From Azorhizobium caulinodans ORS 571 (GTDB taxonomy: Bacteria; Pseudomonadota; Alphaproteobacteria; Rhizobiales; Xanthobacteraceae), in NCBI RefSeq assembly GCF_000010525.1, contig NC_009937.1, forward strand, positions 4,221,501 through 4,285,500: a stretch of DNA of 64,000 bases, in the 5' to 3' direction. The notes beneath the pieces are model-generated. The model was given only the letters and a program-made list of their open reading frames with translations, had not been told where the DNA came from and searched no databases. The position numbers were made by a program, and so were the translations under genes. Within the stretch, counting starts at the first letter, position 1. Each line of letters opens with the position of its first letter. Positions 43,078 to 53,236 of the stretch are shown in pieces.

Positions 43078-44364
43078 TCAGGACTGCGTGCGCAGGTTGG
43101 CGACGAAGCTCTTCACCTGCTGCTCCAGGCGGCTGGCTTGGCTCGATACCACGTCCACGGAGGTGCGCACCTGATCCACGGCGCCGGACGTTTCCTGCGC
43201 CGCCTGCGCCACGGTCGCGACCGCATGGGCCACGTCGCGGGTGCCGTTGGAGGCCAGACTGACGTTCTCGGAGATGCGCCGGGCGGCTCCCGACTGCACC
43301 TGCACCGTGTCGGCGATGGTGCGGGAGATGTCGTTGATCTGCTCGATGGTGCCGGAGATGGACCGGATGGCATCCACCGTCTGCGTCGTGACGGCCTGAA
43401 TGTCGTTGATCTGGGCCGCGATGTCCTCGGTCGCCTTGGCGGTCTGCTGGGCGAGCGACTTCACCTCGGAGGCGACCACCGCGAAGCCCTTGCCGCTCTC
43501 GCCGGCCCGCGCCGCCTCGATGGTGGCGTTGAGCGCCAGGAGATTGGTCTGGGAGGCGATGGACTGGATCAGCTTCACCACGTCGCCGATCCGCTCGGCG
43601 GCGGCCACGAGCCGGTTGACGATCTCCTGCGTATCCGAAGCCTGCCGGGCGGCATTGCCGGCGATACCCGTGGAGCGCTGGGCCTGGTCGCCGATGGCGG
43701 TCATGGAGGAGATGAGCCCGTCCGTCTCTTCCGCGACGCTCACGACGCTGGAGCCGGTGCGGTCATTGATGGAGACGAGGCCGTCCGTCTGGCCGGCGGC
43801 GGCCGCCGCCGAACGGGCAAGCACCGAGACCACGCTGTTGAGTTGGGTCGCCGCATTGGCGATGGCCGCCATGGAGGTGCCAACCTCGCCTTCCAGCGTG
43901 TCGGCGAGCTTGGTGAAGGCCTCGCGGCGGCGCGCGACGGCGGCGACGCTGTTCATGTCCTGCAACTGGGCCAGAAGGTGCGGCTTGCCCTGGAAGGTGA
44001 AGGGTCGCACGTGGGCGATCACCTCGAAATCCGAGCCGTCCTTGCGGCGGTAGATGGCGGATCCGGCCCATTCGCCGTCGCGCTTGATGCCGGCTTCGAC
44101 GCTCTTCACGAAGGCGGCCGGCGTCAGGTTGCCCGGCTGCACGGGCGCGAAGATGTTGGTCGGCGGCTTGCCCACCAGATCCTCGCGTCGGGTGATCTGC
44201 ATCGCCGTGAGGAAGGGGCCGTTGGCATAGACCACCTTCTCCTCGCCCGGCTTGATGCAGCGGACGAAGACCGGCGTGGTCAGCGTGTCGAAGATGGCCG
44301 TCAGAAGCGCGAGATCCGAGGATTCGGCCACAGGCGCCGATTTGGACCAACCTGGAAGAGCCAT
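43078..44364 (-). CDS. Soluble PAS-domain chemoreceptor
   Basis: A 428-residue methyl-accepting chemotaxis-type protein without membrane segments. A PAS-like sensor covers about residues 18-135 ([32 protein letters not shown]...[18 protein letters not shown]). The signalling domain spans about 150-425 and has the conserved tip [27 protein letters not shown] five bases upstream supports the ATG at 44364. It may sense a cytosolic or redox signal. It sits between rpsA and sppA, which are usually adjacent in related bacteria. Confidence 0.93.
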   Translation of the reverse strand: MALPGWSKSAPVAESSDLALLTAIFDTLTTPVFVRCIKPGEEKVVYANGPFLTAMQITRREDLVGKPPTNIFAPVQPGNLTPAAFVKSVEAGIKRDGEWAGSAIYRRKDGSDFEVIAHVRPFTFQGKPHLLAQLQDMNSVAAVARRREAFTKLADTLEGEVGTSMAAIANAATQLNSVVSVLARSAAAAAGQTDGLVSINDRTGSSVVSVAEETDGLISSMTAIGDQAQRSTGIAGNAARQASDTQEIVNRLVAAAERIGDVVKLIQSIASQTNLLALNATIEAARAGESGKGFAVVASEVKSLAQQTAKATEDIAAQINDIQAVTTQTVDAIRSISGTIEQINDISRTIADTVQVQSGAARRISENVSLASNGTRDVAHAVATVAQAAQETSGAVDQVRTSVDVVSSQASRLEQQVKSFVANLRTQS

Positions 44365-44559
44365 CAAAACCTCCCTCAACCCTTGCTCGATGCAATGAAC
44401 GAAGCGGGCGACTGCCGTCGTTGGAGCGGATCGTTGAGGGGCGAGGCTGGTGCCAGGCTTGCCTTGGCCCACATCGCGCAGGCGGATTTGGTGCGGTGCC
44501 GCAATCGCGGATTTTGATACCGCCGCATAGACTTGCAGGAGCGAGACGGTGAGCCGGAA

Positions 44560-44592
44560 ACAGAAAAGGCCGGCGCAATGGCCGGCCTTTCC
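44560..44592 (-). terminator. Intrinsic terminator of rpsA
   Basis: A 10-bp stem AAAGGCCGGC / GCCGGCCTTT (44565-44574 and 44581-44590) with a T-rich run after it in the minus direction (TTTTCTGTTT), about 40 bases past the rpsA stop. Confidence 0.88.
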
Positions 44593-44629
44593 GATCTTGG
44601 TGCGAAGCGGCCCGTTCAGGCCGCGGCGA

Positions 44630-46321
44630 TCACTCGCCGGAACGCTGCTTGAGGGCGGCGCCCAGGATGTCGCCCAGCGAAGCGCCGCTGTCCTGCGAAC
44701 CGTACTGCGCGACGGCTTCCTTCTCTTCGGCGATCTCGAGCGCCTTCACCGACACCTGCACCTTGCGCGCCTTGCGGTCGAACAGGGTGACACGGGCGTC
44801 GAGCTTCTCGCCGACCGAGAAGCGCTCGGGGCGCTGGTCATTGCGATCGCGGGCCAGCTCGGAGCGCTTGATGAAGGTGGACAGGTCCGTGCCCGTCAGC
44901 TTCACCTCGATGCCGCCGTCCTTCACGTCGGTGACTTCGCAGGTGACGATGGAGCCCTTCTTCACGTCGCCGGCGTCCGCGAAGGGATCGCCCGCGAGCT
45001 GCTTGATGCCGAGCGAGATGCGCTCCTTCTCGACGTCCACGTCGAGAACGACCGCCTTCACCACGTCACCCTTGCGGAACTCGTCGATGACCTGCTCGCC
45101 CGGACGGTTCCAGTCGAGGTCGGAGAGGTGGACCATGCCGTCCACATCGCCGTCGAGGCCGAGGAACAGACCGAACTCGGTCTTGTTCTTGACTTCGCCT
45201 TCCACGACCGCGCCGGGGGCATACTTCTCGCCGAAGGCTTCCCACGGATTCTGCAGGGTCTGCTTGAGACCGAGCGAGATGCGGCGCTTGGCGGGATCCA
45301 CCTCGAGCACCTGCACTTCCACTTCCTGGGAGGTGGAAACGATCTTGCCGGGGTGGACGTTCTTCTTGGTCCAGCTCATCTCGGACACGTGGATCAGGCC
45401 TTCGATGCCCGGCTCCAGCTCGACGAACGCGCCGTAGTCCGTGATGTTGGTGACGCGACCCTTGAAGCGGGCCTCCACCGGATACTTGGCCTCGATGCCC
45501 TCCCACGGATCGCCGAGGAGCTGCTTCATGCCCAGCGAGATGCGGTGCGTCTCGTGGTTGATCTTGATGATCTTCACCTTCACCGTCTGGCCGATGTTCA
45601 GCACTTCGGTGGGGTGGTTCACGCGGCGCCACGCAATGTCGGTGACATGCAGCAGGCCGTCGATGCCGCCGAGGTCAACGAACGCACCGTAATCGGTGAT
45701 GTTCTTGACCACGCCCTCGATGGCCTGACCCTCTTCGAGGTTCTGGACCAGCTCGTGGCGCTGCTCGGCGCGGGTTTCCTCGAGGACGGTACGGCGCGAC
45801 ACGACGATGTTGCCGCGGCGGCGATCCATCTTGAGGATCTGGAAGGGCTGCTGATTGTGCATCAGCGGAGCGACGTCGCGGATCGGACGGATGTCCACCT
45901 GCGAGCGCGGCAGGAAGGCCACGGCGCCGTCGAGATCGACGGTGAAGCCGCCCTTGACCTGATTGAAGATGACACCGGAGACCTTCTCGCCGGCGTTGAA
46001 CGCCTTCTCGAGCTTGACCCAGCTCTCTTCACGGCGGGCCTTGTCGCGGGAGAGGACGGCCTCGCCCATCGCGTTCTCGACGCGCTCGAGGTAGACCTCG
46101 ACCTCGTCACCCACCTTGATGGGGTTCTCGCGGCCGGGGCCGGCGAATTCGCGCAGCGCGACACGGCCTTCGGTCTTCAGACCGATATCGATGATCGCCA
46201 GATCCTTCTCGATGGCGACCACAATACCGCGGACGACGGCACCTTCCTGAAGGTCGGCACGGCCGAAGCTCTCATCGAGGAGGGCGGCGAAATCATCACG
46301 CGTGGTTTCTACGGCGGACAT
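44630..46321 (-). CDS. rpsA: 30S ribosomal protein S1
   Basis: A 563-residue RNA-binding protein with six S1 repeats, needed to bring most mRNAs to the ribosome. Repeats are seen as GxVV-type starts, for example [72 protein letters not shown] and [30 protein letters not shown]. Length and sequence are normal. cmk, which often precedes rpsA, is not upstream here; instead 385 bases without a gene separate it from the M48 gene. S1 is usually autoregulated through its leader. Confidence 0.98.
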   Translation of the reverse strand: MSAVETTRDDFAALLDESFGRADLQEGAVVRGIVVAIEKDLAIIDIGLKTEGRVALREFAGPGRENPIKVGDEVEVYLERVENAMGEAVLSRDKARREESWVKLEKAFNAGEKVSGVIFNQVKGGFTVDLDGAVAFLPRSQVDIRPIRDVAPLMHNQQPFQILKMDRRRGNIVVSRRTVLEETRAEQRHELVQNLEEGQAIEGVVKNITDYGAFVDLGGIDGLLHVTDIAWRRVNHPTEVLNIGQTVKVKIIKINHETHRISLGMKQLLGDPWEGIEAKYPVEARFKGRVTNITDYGAFVELEPGIEGLIHVSEMSWTKKNVHPGKIVSTSQEVEVQVLEVDPAKRRISLGLKQTLQNPWEAFGEKYAPGAVVEGEVKNKTEFGLFLGLDGDVDGMVHLSDLDWNRPGEQVIDEFRKGDVVKAVVLDVDVEKERISLGIKQLAGDPFADAGDVKKGSIVTCEVTDVKDGGIEVKLTGTDLSTFIKRSELARDRNDQRPERFSVGEKLDARVTLFDRKARKVQVSVKALEIAEEKEAVAQYGSQDSGASLGDILGAALKQRSGE

Positions 46322-46706
46322 CTAGTCTCCGAACTGTCTGGCGCCGGCGTCTCGTGTTGGGACGCCCGTATCGTGCGGATGGCCCGGGAGACACCCGAAC
46401 CGCCACCGGAAGATCCAGTGGGCCGGCGCAAAGACCGCGCGATACGAAGCATGCTGGGGTGTCCGCGGCGCTGCGCGGGGAAGCCAAAGGCGGGACAACC
46501 TCCGTGTCGCGACAGCACGTATCCCGCGCCATCGGCCCGCCCGGACAGCTTCCACGAGGGTATGAGCGGCCAGGAACGGGGGTTACCTAGTGGAAAACCC
46601 GGCCATCCGCAAGGGTTCGCGGCAGCATTTGGATGCCCCTGCGCCGCTTTTCCGTCGTTTTCGGATCGGCACCGGCGGTGCCCAGGGGCTACGAACGCCC
46701 GTGCCG
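46322..46706 (-). other. rpsA upstream region without gene
   Basis: A 385-base gap between the stop of the M48 gene and the rpsA start, both on the minus strand. It should hold the rpsA promoter and leader. A small hairpin GGCACC/GGTGCC is at 46668-46682; no T-run follows it. No ORF in it looks coding. Confidence 0.5.
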
Positions 46707-48224
46707 CTATTCGACGACGATCTTCACCTTGCTCCCGTAGGCGAGCTTGGCGTCGCGATCGAGGCCGTTGAGGATCAGGAAGCGTTCCATGGGATGGTCC
46801 GCCACCTGCATGCGGCCCGCCATCTTCTCCACCGTATCGCCGATCCCCACCGTCACGATGCGGATGCGCAGCGGCTTCACGGACTGGGCCTCGTCGCTTG
46901 CCACCCGCCGGAAGGTCGAGGCGGCGGCGCGGAACTGCTTGTCGAGTTCCGGCGTCAGGTTGCGGGCGGCGAAGATCAGGCGATAGACGTCCGAGCCGAA
47001 GCGGATGGCGAACATGCGGAACGACCACTGGTCGCCGCGCGCCACCGCCGTCGCGGCCGTAAAGCCGTTGACCGACAGACTCTCCACCGAATTGATCTCG
47101 ACCCCATCGATCCAGCCGGAGGCGAGATACTGGCCAAGGCTCTGGTCGCCGGACACGCGCACCGCATCGAGCCGCAGCGCCTCGGATCCGTTGGCCGTGG
47201 CGCCCAGGACCGCCTGGGAGGTGTTCTCCAGCGAGAAGCCCTCGGGCGCGGTGAAGGTGAAGCCGAGCTTGGGATGGAAAAAGTTCCGCCCCCGCACATA
47301 GCCTTCCTTGGGATCGTCGCCATAGACCATGCCATCGATGGCGGCGAGATAGGCCGCCTTGTCCCGCTCGCCCGCACCCGGCGCCGCATATTCGCGCGCA
47401 TTGGCGATGGCGATGGAGATGCGGTCGGGCGTCGCCGGATGGGTGGCAAGGAAGTCCATGTCCGGCGTCGTGGACGATGCGCCGCCGAAGGCGCTGGTGC
47501 GCAGGCTCGCCTGTTTGCCCATGTCAGTGAGGAAGCGCGAGGCGCCATAGGGATCAAATCCCGCGCGCGCGGCGATGCCCACGCCGATGGCGTCCGCCTC
47601 CAGTTCCTGTCCGCGCGAGAAGGTGGCCAGCGTCTGCCGGCTCTTCTGCATGGCGAGGGCGCCCATGTTCTGGTCCGCCACCACGTCGGAGATGACGCGG
47701 CTCACCAGCACGGCCTGCTTCACCTGATCCTCGCGGATGGAGGCATGGCGGGCGATCACGTGGGCCATCTCATGGGCGAGCACGGACGACATTTCGGACG
47801 TGTCGTTGGCGAGCGCCAGCAGGCCGCGCGTCACATAGAGCGAGCCGTCGGGCAGTGCGAAGGCGTTGATGGCGGGCGAATTGAGGACGGTGACGCGATA
47901 TTTCAGGTCCGGGCGCTCGGAGGCCGCGACCAGACGCTCCACCACCTGCTGGATCAGCGCCTTCAGCTCGGGATCGTCATAGGCCCCGCCATAGCTCGCC
48001 ACGAGACGCTCATGCTCGCGGCGCTGCGCCGGGCTCATGTCCGCGGTGTCGGCAGCGGAAAGCTTGGACTGGGTGAGCGGCACGGTGGAGCGGTCGAGAT
48101 CGACCCCGGCGCATCCCGTGAGCAGACCGACAAGCGTGAGCATGGCACAGGTCGAGCGCCCCGCGCGCGCGACGCGGGCCCGCACGAGGCCCCTGCCCTT
48201 CTCCCTTGCCGTGGCCGACGTCAC
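46707..48224 (-). CDS. M48-family metalloprotease lipoprotein (BepA-like)
   Basis: A 505-residue exported zinc protease. A lipobox LTGC with Cys38 marks lipid attachment after an atypically long N-terminal region. The active site is HEMAHVIARH (151-160; zinc His151 and His155, base Glu152), with the third ligand in ELEAD (Glu207...Asp211). A DUF-like middle region and a C-terminal LysM-like segment (IVTVGIGDTVEKMAGRM...FLILNGL...YGSKVKIVV) follow, the latter suggesting peptidoglycan contact. BepA proteins check outer-membrane assembly. Start GTG 48224 has AGAGGA six bases upstream. Confidence 0.92.
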   Translation of the reverse strand: MTSATAREKGRGLVRARVARAGRSTCAMLTLVGLLTGCAGVDLDRSTVPLTQSKLSAADTADMSPAQRREHERLVASYGGAYDDPELKALIQQVVERLVAASERPDLKYRVTVLNSPAINAFALPDGSLYVTRGLLALANDTSEMSSVLAHEMAHVIARHASIREDQVKQAVLVSRVISDVVADQNMGALAMQKSRQTLATFSRGQELEADAIGVGIAARAGFDPYGASRFLTDMGKQASLRTSAFGGASSTTPDMDFLATHPATPDRISIAIANAREYAAPGAGERDKAAYLAAIDGMVYGDDPKEGYVRGRNFFHPKLGFTFTAPEGFSLENTSQAVLGATANGSEALRLDAVRVSGDQSLGQYLASGWIDGVEINSVESLSVNGFTAATAVARGDQWSFRMFAIRFGSDVYRLIFAARNLTPELDKQFRAAASTFRRVASDEAQSVKPLRIRIVTVGIGDTVEKMAGRMQVADHPMERFLILNGLDRDAKLAYGSKVKIVVE

Positions 48225-48940
48225 CGCGTCCTCTCTCCCAGCCGAACGTCCATCTCACATGCGGACCACGCGACGCTGCCCCAGCGCCCGCAAAGCCCTT
48301 CGCGAACCGAGCCCCGGCTCGCGCTTCGCTATCTGACACACCGAACCAGAACAAGAAGTGAACAGACTTGCGGCCCGTCCCGATTTTGCACCGGCTCTCT
48401 CGTGTCCGCTTCCCACGCCCGCCGGCCGTCTTAGCAACGGCAGCGCCGGTGCGGAAACACCAGTTGACCTTTCCAACATTGGGCCGCCCAAGATGGCGGG
48501 AGCGAGGCCATATCGTGAAAACGTGGCGCCAGGTTCCTCAACACGCGGCGATTTTTGGGGTGGTTGGATTGTGCGGCGCTGTCGGGAGCCGCATCGTCCC
48601 GGCTCGGACACACCAGAGGCAGACCGCGCCGAACCCATCATCGCCAGACCTGCGAGGTGCCCCAAGGCGATCACCCGGACCCCAGTTTTCTGCGGCGCAC
48701 CCTAACGGAACGGGCACGCGGCCTCCAGCTTCCGCGCACACCGGCCTGTTCACCCTTTCTTACGCCGTCTTTCCCCCGTCGCCCGCATCCGCTACATGGG
48801 GGATCGTGACGCACACCGTCCGCCGGACGCGCAGGGATCGGCCTTCCCGCCCTGCTCTTGAAAGCGGCCGGTGAACGCGGTCATATGCGGCGCGTGCTTC
48901 GGTCCGGTTTCCGGCCGGGGACGCAGAAGCGGTCAGGCAT
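48225..48940. other. Gene-free region between M48 gene and tRNA-Arg
   Basis: About 716 bases in which no gene can be supported. Open frames on both strands (up to about 115-168 codons) have Arg/Pro/Ala-rich noncoding-like sequence and no recognised domain. It must contain the promoters for the minus-strand protease gene and for the tRNA. Confidence 0.5.
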
Positions 48941-49017
48941 CTCCCGGTAGCTCAGCAGGATAGAGCACAGGTTTCCTAAACCTGGGGTCAGGGGTTCGAT
49001 TCCCTTCCGGGAGGCCA
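48941..49017 (+). tRNA. tRNA-Arg (CCT)
   Basis: A 77-base cloverleaf: acceptor CTCCCGG with CCGGGAG, D-arm TAGCTCAGCAGGATAGAGC, anticodon arm CAGGT-TTCCTAA-ACCTG with anticodon CCT (reads the rare Arg codon AGG), T-arm AGGGGTTCGATTCCCTT, discriminator G and encoded CCA. Confidence 0.95.
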
Positions 49018-49049
49018 CCGTCTCCGTCACCCTCTTGGACGGACCGCCT

Positions 49050-50825
49050 TCAGGCCGCGGGGCCGTGCGTGAGCTGCGCCACCTTGCGGGCATGGGCCAC
49101 GGCCTTCTGGCCGCCGCTGGTCTTGGTGAGGAGATCGAGACCGTCGTCCTCCGCCCCGACCGGCGTCAGGGCCTGATCGTGATAGGCGCCCACCCCCTTC
49201 TCCTTGAGCACCGAGCGGGCCATGAGCATGAGGCCGGCGATGCGGCCAACCACCGCCGCATTGCGCCGGAGCGTCTGCCACAGGAAACGAAGCCAGAAGG
49301 CGAGCGCGGGTTCGCGGGACAGGTCCGGCCGCCGCTCTGCGGGATGGCGCAGGCGCAGGATCCCCGCCTGGAGCGGGTGCACCTTCTCGATGGGGACTGC
49401 GGTGGAGAAGGTGACCAGCAGCTTCACGAGGCTGGACACGGACACGCCCGTGGCCACCGCCCGCCGCATCAGGGTGCGCATGTGGGCGGGACTGTAATAG
49501 AGCGCCCAGGCTTCCTGATAGATCGCCTCCCACTCCGTCTTGCTCATCGCGGCGTGCGCTGTGCAGACGTGTTCCACGTCATAGATGTTGAGATCGCCAT
49601 CCATGGGCACCTTGGCGCGCCAGAGCTTCTGGTGATCTTCCGAGCCCGGCAGGGGTGTCAGGCAGAAGAACTCGACGATGTCGAGCGGCAGCTCCCGCTG
49701 GATGATGCCGATGTCGCGCCGGATGCTTTCAGGCGTGTCCGCCGGGAAGCCGAGGATGTAGCCGGCGATGGTGATGATGCCCTGCGCCTTCCAGGCCAGC
49801 AGCATCTTGCGATATTCGGTGATCTTGTTCTGCCGCTTCTTGGCCTCGGCCAGATTGTCCGGATTGATGTTCTCGAGGCCGATGAAGACGCGCGTCACCC
49901 CGGCGCGCTTGGCCTTCTCGATGAAGTTCGGGATGTTGTGGCACAGCGTGTCCACCTGGATCATCAGCCCCAGCGGGATGCGCTCCTGCTCCTTCAGCGC
50001 GATGAGCCGGTCGAAGATCGCTTCCCAGTCGCGGTTGCGGGCGAAATTGTCGTCGGTGATGAAAAACTTGCTGATGCCCTGTGCCCAGTTGCGGCGGACC
50101 AGGTCCTCCACGTCGTCGGCGGAGCGGAAGCGCGACTGGCGTCCCTGCACATTGATGATGGTGCAGAAGGAGCACTGGTAGGGGCAGCCCCGCCCGGCAT
50201 CGAAACTGCTGCTGAGGCCGAGGGTGCGGCTCACATAGGTCTTGGGCAGGAAGGGCACGGGCGTGCCGCCGATGCCGGGCAGGTCGTTCATGAAATTGTA
50301 GAGCGGCTCGAGCGTGCCCGAGGCGGCATCGTGCAACACCTGATCGAGCCGGCCCTCCGCCTCTCCCGCGAACATGGAGATGCCCATCTCGCGGCAGGCA
50401 TCGAGCCCAACCGCATGGCCATCCAGCATGGCGAGGCAGCCGGAGACGTGGAAGCCGCCCATCATCACCGGCAGGCCCGCCGCCCGGAACGGCCGGGCGA
50501 TGTCGAGGGCGCGCGGATACTGGTTCGACTGCACGCCCACGAGGGCCACGAGGCCGAAGCCGCCGGCTTCCTCAAGCCGGGCGATCAGCCGGGGAATGTC
50601 GATGCGGGTATTGGTCTCGTCGATGGCGAGGATGTCGATGTCCACGTCCGGCCCGAGCACCCGCCGGGCGGCGCAATCGGAAGCGATGCCATAGAGCGCG
50701 GCCAGCGTGTTGGACGGGATCATCGCCCGCCACCAGCGGATCACATAGCCGTCATCGTCATAATGGGACGGCTTGATCAGAATGAGCTGAAAACGCCGCT
50801 TCTGGGAGATCGGTGGTTCCGTCAC
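49050..50825 (-). CDS. B12-binding radical SAM protein
   Basis: About 591 residues with an N-terminal cobalamin-binding-like domain (LILIKPSHYDDDGYVIRWW...GLPVMMGGFHVSGC) and a radical SAM core with the Cys triad GCPYQCSFC (about Cys214, Cys218, Cys221), then FFITDDNFARNRDWE and GLENINPDNLAEAKK. Related enzymes are methylases or cyclases for lipids and cofactors, e.g. hopanoid HpnP/HpnJ-like or BchE-like; the reaction here is not assigned. The GTG at 50825 is used because conservation-like sequence starts there; an ATG at 50993 is in frame behind Arg-rich, unlikely sequence. Confidence 0.85.
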   Translation of the reverse strand: MTEPPISQKRRFQLILIKPSHYDDDGYVIRWWRAMIPSNTLAALYGIASDCAARRVLGPDVDIDILAIDETNTRIDIPRLIARLEEAGGFGLVALVGVQSNQYPRALDIARPFRAAGLPVMMGGFHVSGCLAMLDGHAVGLDACREMGISMFAGEAEGRLDQVLHDAASGTLEPLYNFMNDLPGIGGTPVPFLPKTYVSRTLGLSSSFDAGRGCPYQCSFCTIINVQGRQSRFRSADDVEDLVRRNWAQGISKFFITDDNFARNRDWEAIFDRLIALKEQERIPLGLMIQVDTLCHNIPNFIEKAKRAGVTRVFIGLENINPDNLAEAKKRQNKITEYRKMLLAWKAQGIITIAGYILGFPADTPESIRRDIGIIQRELPLDIVEFFCLTPLPGSEDHQKLWRAKVPMDGDLNIYDVEHVCTAHAAMSKTEWEAIYQEAWALYYSPAHMRTLMRRAVATGVSVSSLVKLLVTFSTAVPIEKVHPLQAGILRLRHPAERRPDLSREPALAFWLRFLWQTLRRNAAVVGRIAGLMLMARSVLKEKGVGAYHDQALTPVGAEDDGLDLLTKTSGGQKAVAHARKVAQLTHGPAA

Positions 50826-51148
50826 GGGCGCACGCTTTCGCAAGAGGAAAGACCTGACCCCGTCCCAACCGGCGTTCCGATCGGCCGCATTCCGATCGAA
50901 CCGTCGAACGCTGCACGCCGGCCCCTCAATCCTGACCGCGGGCAGCCTCAGCCTGACCGCATCGGGCTCTGAGACGGCAAGGGACCGTACCACCCCTGAT
51001 TAGCCCTGTCTCTGTTTCCGCAACGCAACGTGGCGCAGCACCCTGTGCGCTCCGGGACTTAACCGCACGCTGGAGCGAGGACCGCCTTGCGCACCCGGCC
51101 GCCATGATATCAATACCGTCCGATTCACGGAGAAAGTGCAGCCGGGCC

Positions 51149-52204
51149 ATGCTGCGGAAGACCGACAGGCGGGCGCCCCTGGAAGCGCTGAACGGGCTGA
51201 AGCGACTGGTCCTCACCATTTCGATGGTCGCGGCCCTTTTGTGCGGCGCGCTGGTGATCGGCGCCACGCTGCTGGGGCGCACGCCCATCAAGCCGCCGCA
51301 TCTCTATGACAACATCATCTTTCTGTGCCTGACCATTGGCCTGTTCATCCTCCTGCGGCGGCGCCCCAAGGCCTTCAGGCCCATCGGTGTGGTCTATCTG
51401 GTGGCGGGCTTCATCCTCTACGCGCGGGCGCTGTTCCTCGTGCCCGAGGACGAGATGCGGGCGTTCTGGACCCTGGCATTGACCGGCACCGGCTTCCTGG
51501 TGCTGGGGCCGGTGTTCGGCTGGTTTTCCGTCGCCTGCGCTTTGGTGATGGTGTGGGCAGCGGCCATGACCGGGGCGCTCGCGGTCTCACTGTTCGCCAT
51601 GTCCACCTACTGCTTCTGCATCGTCATGACCTCCGCCATGTTCCATGCCTACAACCGGCATGCGGAACTGGCGCTGCACAATATCGAGGCCGCCAATGCG
51701 GCCCTGAGGGACGCCACGCGCCACGACACGCTGACCGGCCTGCTGAACCTGCCGGCGCTGCGCGATGCGGCCGCCGGACTGGCGGGCGGCCATGGCGAGA
51801 GTGCCCCGCTGGCCCTCGCCTTCATCGACGTGGATCACTTCAAGGCGATCAACGACCGCTTCGGCCATGCCGCAGGCGACAGCGTGCTGCAAACGGTGGC
51901 GCATGCGATCAGCGGAGCGGCGCGCCCGCAGGATCTGGTGGCGCGCATCGGTGGCGAGGAGTTCGCCATCATCATGCCCGGCCAGGATCTGGCCCATGCG
52001 ACCGCGGCCGCCGACAAGGTGCGCCTTGCGGTGGCCGAGCGCCCTGTCACCGTGGGCAAGGAGACCCTGCGGGTGACCATCTCGGTCGGCGTGACGGCCT
52101 GCCAGCCGCCCCACCAGGCGCTCGACTGGATGCTCCAGCGCGCCGACATGGCCATGTATGCGGCCAAGGCGGATGGCCGCAATCGCGTGCGCGCCACCGC
52201 CTGA
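51149..52204 (+). CDS. Diguanylate cyclase (GGDEF), membrane-bound
   Basis: A 351-residue enzyme that makes cyclic di-GMP. An N-terminal part with about five to six membrane segments (residues 20-175) serves as sensor. The GGDEF domain starts near residue 188 (RHDTLTGLLNLPAL) and has an intact GGEEF active site at about 268-272. Five residues upstream is an RxxD inhibitory site, RPQD at 259-262, so feedback by c-di-GMP is expected. The ATG at 51149 is favoured; ATG 51104 is also open and neither has a good Shine-Dalgarno. Confidence 0.93.
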   Translation: MLRKTDRRAPLEALNGLKRLVLTISMVAALLCGALVIGATLLGRTPIKPPHLYDNIIFLCLTIGLFILLRRRPKAFRPIGVVYLVAGFILYARALFLVPEDEMRAFWTLALTGTGFLVLGPVFGWFSVACALVMVWAAAMTGALAVSLFAMSTYCFCIVMTSAMFHAYNRHAELALHNIEAANAALRDATRHDTLTGLLNLPALRDAAAGLAGGHGESAPLALAFIDVDHFKAINDRFGHAAGDSVLQTVAHAISGAARPQDLVARIGGEEFAIIMPGQDLAHATAAADKVRLAVAERPVTVGKETLRVTISVGVTACQPPHQALDWMLQRADMAMYAAKADGRNRVRATA

Positions 52205-52288
52205 GCCGACCGGCGCCTCATGCGCCGGTCCCCTCTGCCGACCCCGTGCACCGTCCGTGGCGGGCGGCGGCGCAGGGGACCGCACCAC

Positions 52289-53068
52289 TCACATGGCAGG
52301 CAGGATGGCGATGTCGCGGACCGGGGTTTCAAGGCCGTTCACCTTGCCCGCCGCCTTCGCCTTGCCGGTGGCAAGCTCCACCCGGTAGAGCGTGTCGCCC
52401 GCCATCAGCCAGCCCTCGTTGCCGGCATCCGTGGTGGCGATGTCGAAGGCATAGGTGGGCGCCTTGATGCCGAAGGCGCCGACGGCATTGAGGATGCCGT
52501 CATTGGGCGGTGCCTGCTTCACCAGCGCGGCGAGGGCGCCGTCCACGTCGAACAGCGCCGTCTCCTTGGCGCCCTTCACGGAATTGGTATAGGCGCCGGC
52601 CACCACATTGGGCGTCGCACCCTTGTGCATGTCGCCGTCCGCATAACGCAGGGCGCCGTCCTTCACGACCTTGCCGTCATCCACATTGACGCGCAGGTTC
52701 GTGCCGTCGCTGCCGATGACGCGCAGACGGTCGGCGACCGGATTGAAATCGACGGTGGCGGTCACGCCGCGCGGCAGCATGGTATCGAGCTTCGCCTTTA
52801 CCGTGGCGGCGCCGGTGGCCGGATCGAGGGTCGCCAGCGTGCCGTCCTCGAAGAGGCCGTAGAGCATGCCATCCGCCGGCCGCACGTCGATGCCGACGAG
52901 ACGCCCAGCCACACCGGAAACCGTGACCGGCTTGCCGGCCTTCAACGCCTTGCCATCCACCGAGGCCAGCATGGTGCCGCCATCCAGCAGCGCGACCACG
53001 GTCTGGGCCTCTGCCGTGCCGGCGGCAACGGAGGCCACGAAAGCGAAGGCGATCATCGTGCGGTTCAT
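52289..53068 (-). CDS. DUF4394 secreted beta-propeller-like protein
   Basis: A 259-residue exported protein of DUF4394. A signal peptide covers about residues 1-22 (MNRTMIAFAFVASVAAGTAEA). Mature motifs: VVALLDGGTMLASVD, VAGRLVGIDVRPADGMLYGLFEDGTLATLD, VDFNPVADRLRVIGSDGTNLRVNVDDG and a late YAFDIATTDAGNEGWLM, all family-like. It is divergent from an ECF sigma/anti-sigma pair, the neighbourhood in which this family is often found, so it is a likely target of that sigma factor. Role unknown. Confidence 0.87.
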   Translation of the reverse strand: MNRTMIAFAFVASVAAGTAEAQTVVALLDGGTMLASVDGKALKAGKPVTVSGVAGRLVGIDVRPADGMLYGLFEDGTLATLDPATGAATVKAKLDTMLPRGVTATVDFNPVADRLRVIGSDGTNLRVNVDDGKVVKDGALRYADGDMHKGATPNVVAGAYTNSVKGAKETALFDVDGALAALVKQAPPNDGILNAVGAFGIKAPTYAFDIATTDAGNEGWLMAGDTLYRVELATGKAKAAGKVNGLETPVRDIAILPAM

Positions 53069-53137
53069 GTCCGGTTCTCCATTCTCAGGTCCGGCCCTGT
53101 CGGCGGGACGCGGCGGATACCCGGCGGGCGATGCGCC

Positions 53138-53175
53138 CGGATGCAGCGGAAAAATAAAAATGCGCGCTGCATCCG
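53138..53175. promoter_or_regulatory. 11-bp inverted repeat with A/T-rich centre in the ECF/DUF4394 gap
   Basis: Arms CGGATGCAGCG (53138-53148) and CGCTGCATCCG (53165-53175) are perfect complements around a 16-base centre dominated by A and T (GAAAAATAAAAATGCG). It lies in the 168-base divergent region, 62 bases from the sigma-gene start. It may be an operator, a looped promoter element or a transcript hairpin. Confidence 0.65.
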
Positions 53176-53236
53176 TATGCCATGCCCCAACGTAGTTGTG
53201 CCCGATGAGCACCTGCGACACCCGGAGCCGCGCGCC

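Noticed and set aside
46668-46682. Terminator for the M48 protease gene
   Set aside because: A 6-bp hairpin is present, but the minus-strand bases after it are A-rich rather than T-rich.
48358-48705. Possible 115-codon gene before tRNA-Arg
   Set aside because: No domain, no Shine-Dalgarno of note, and competing frames of similar length on the same stretch; composition looks noncoding.
48941-49017. tRNA-Arg as an integration site for a genomic island
   Set aside because: The 3' side runs directly into a radical SAM gene end, with no integrase and no duplicated tRNA end visible.
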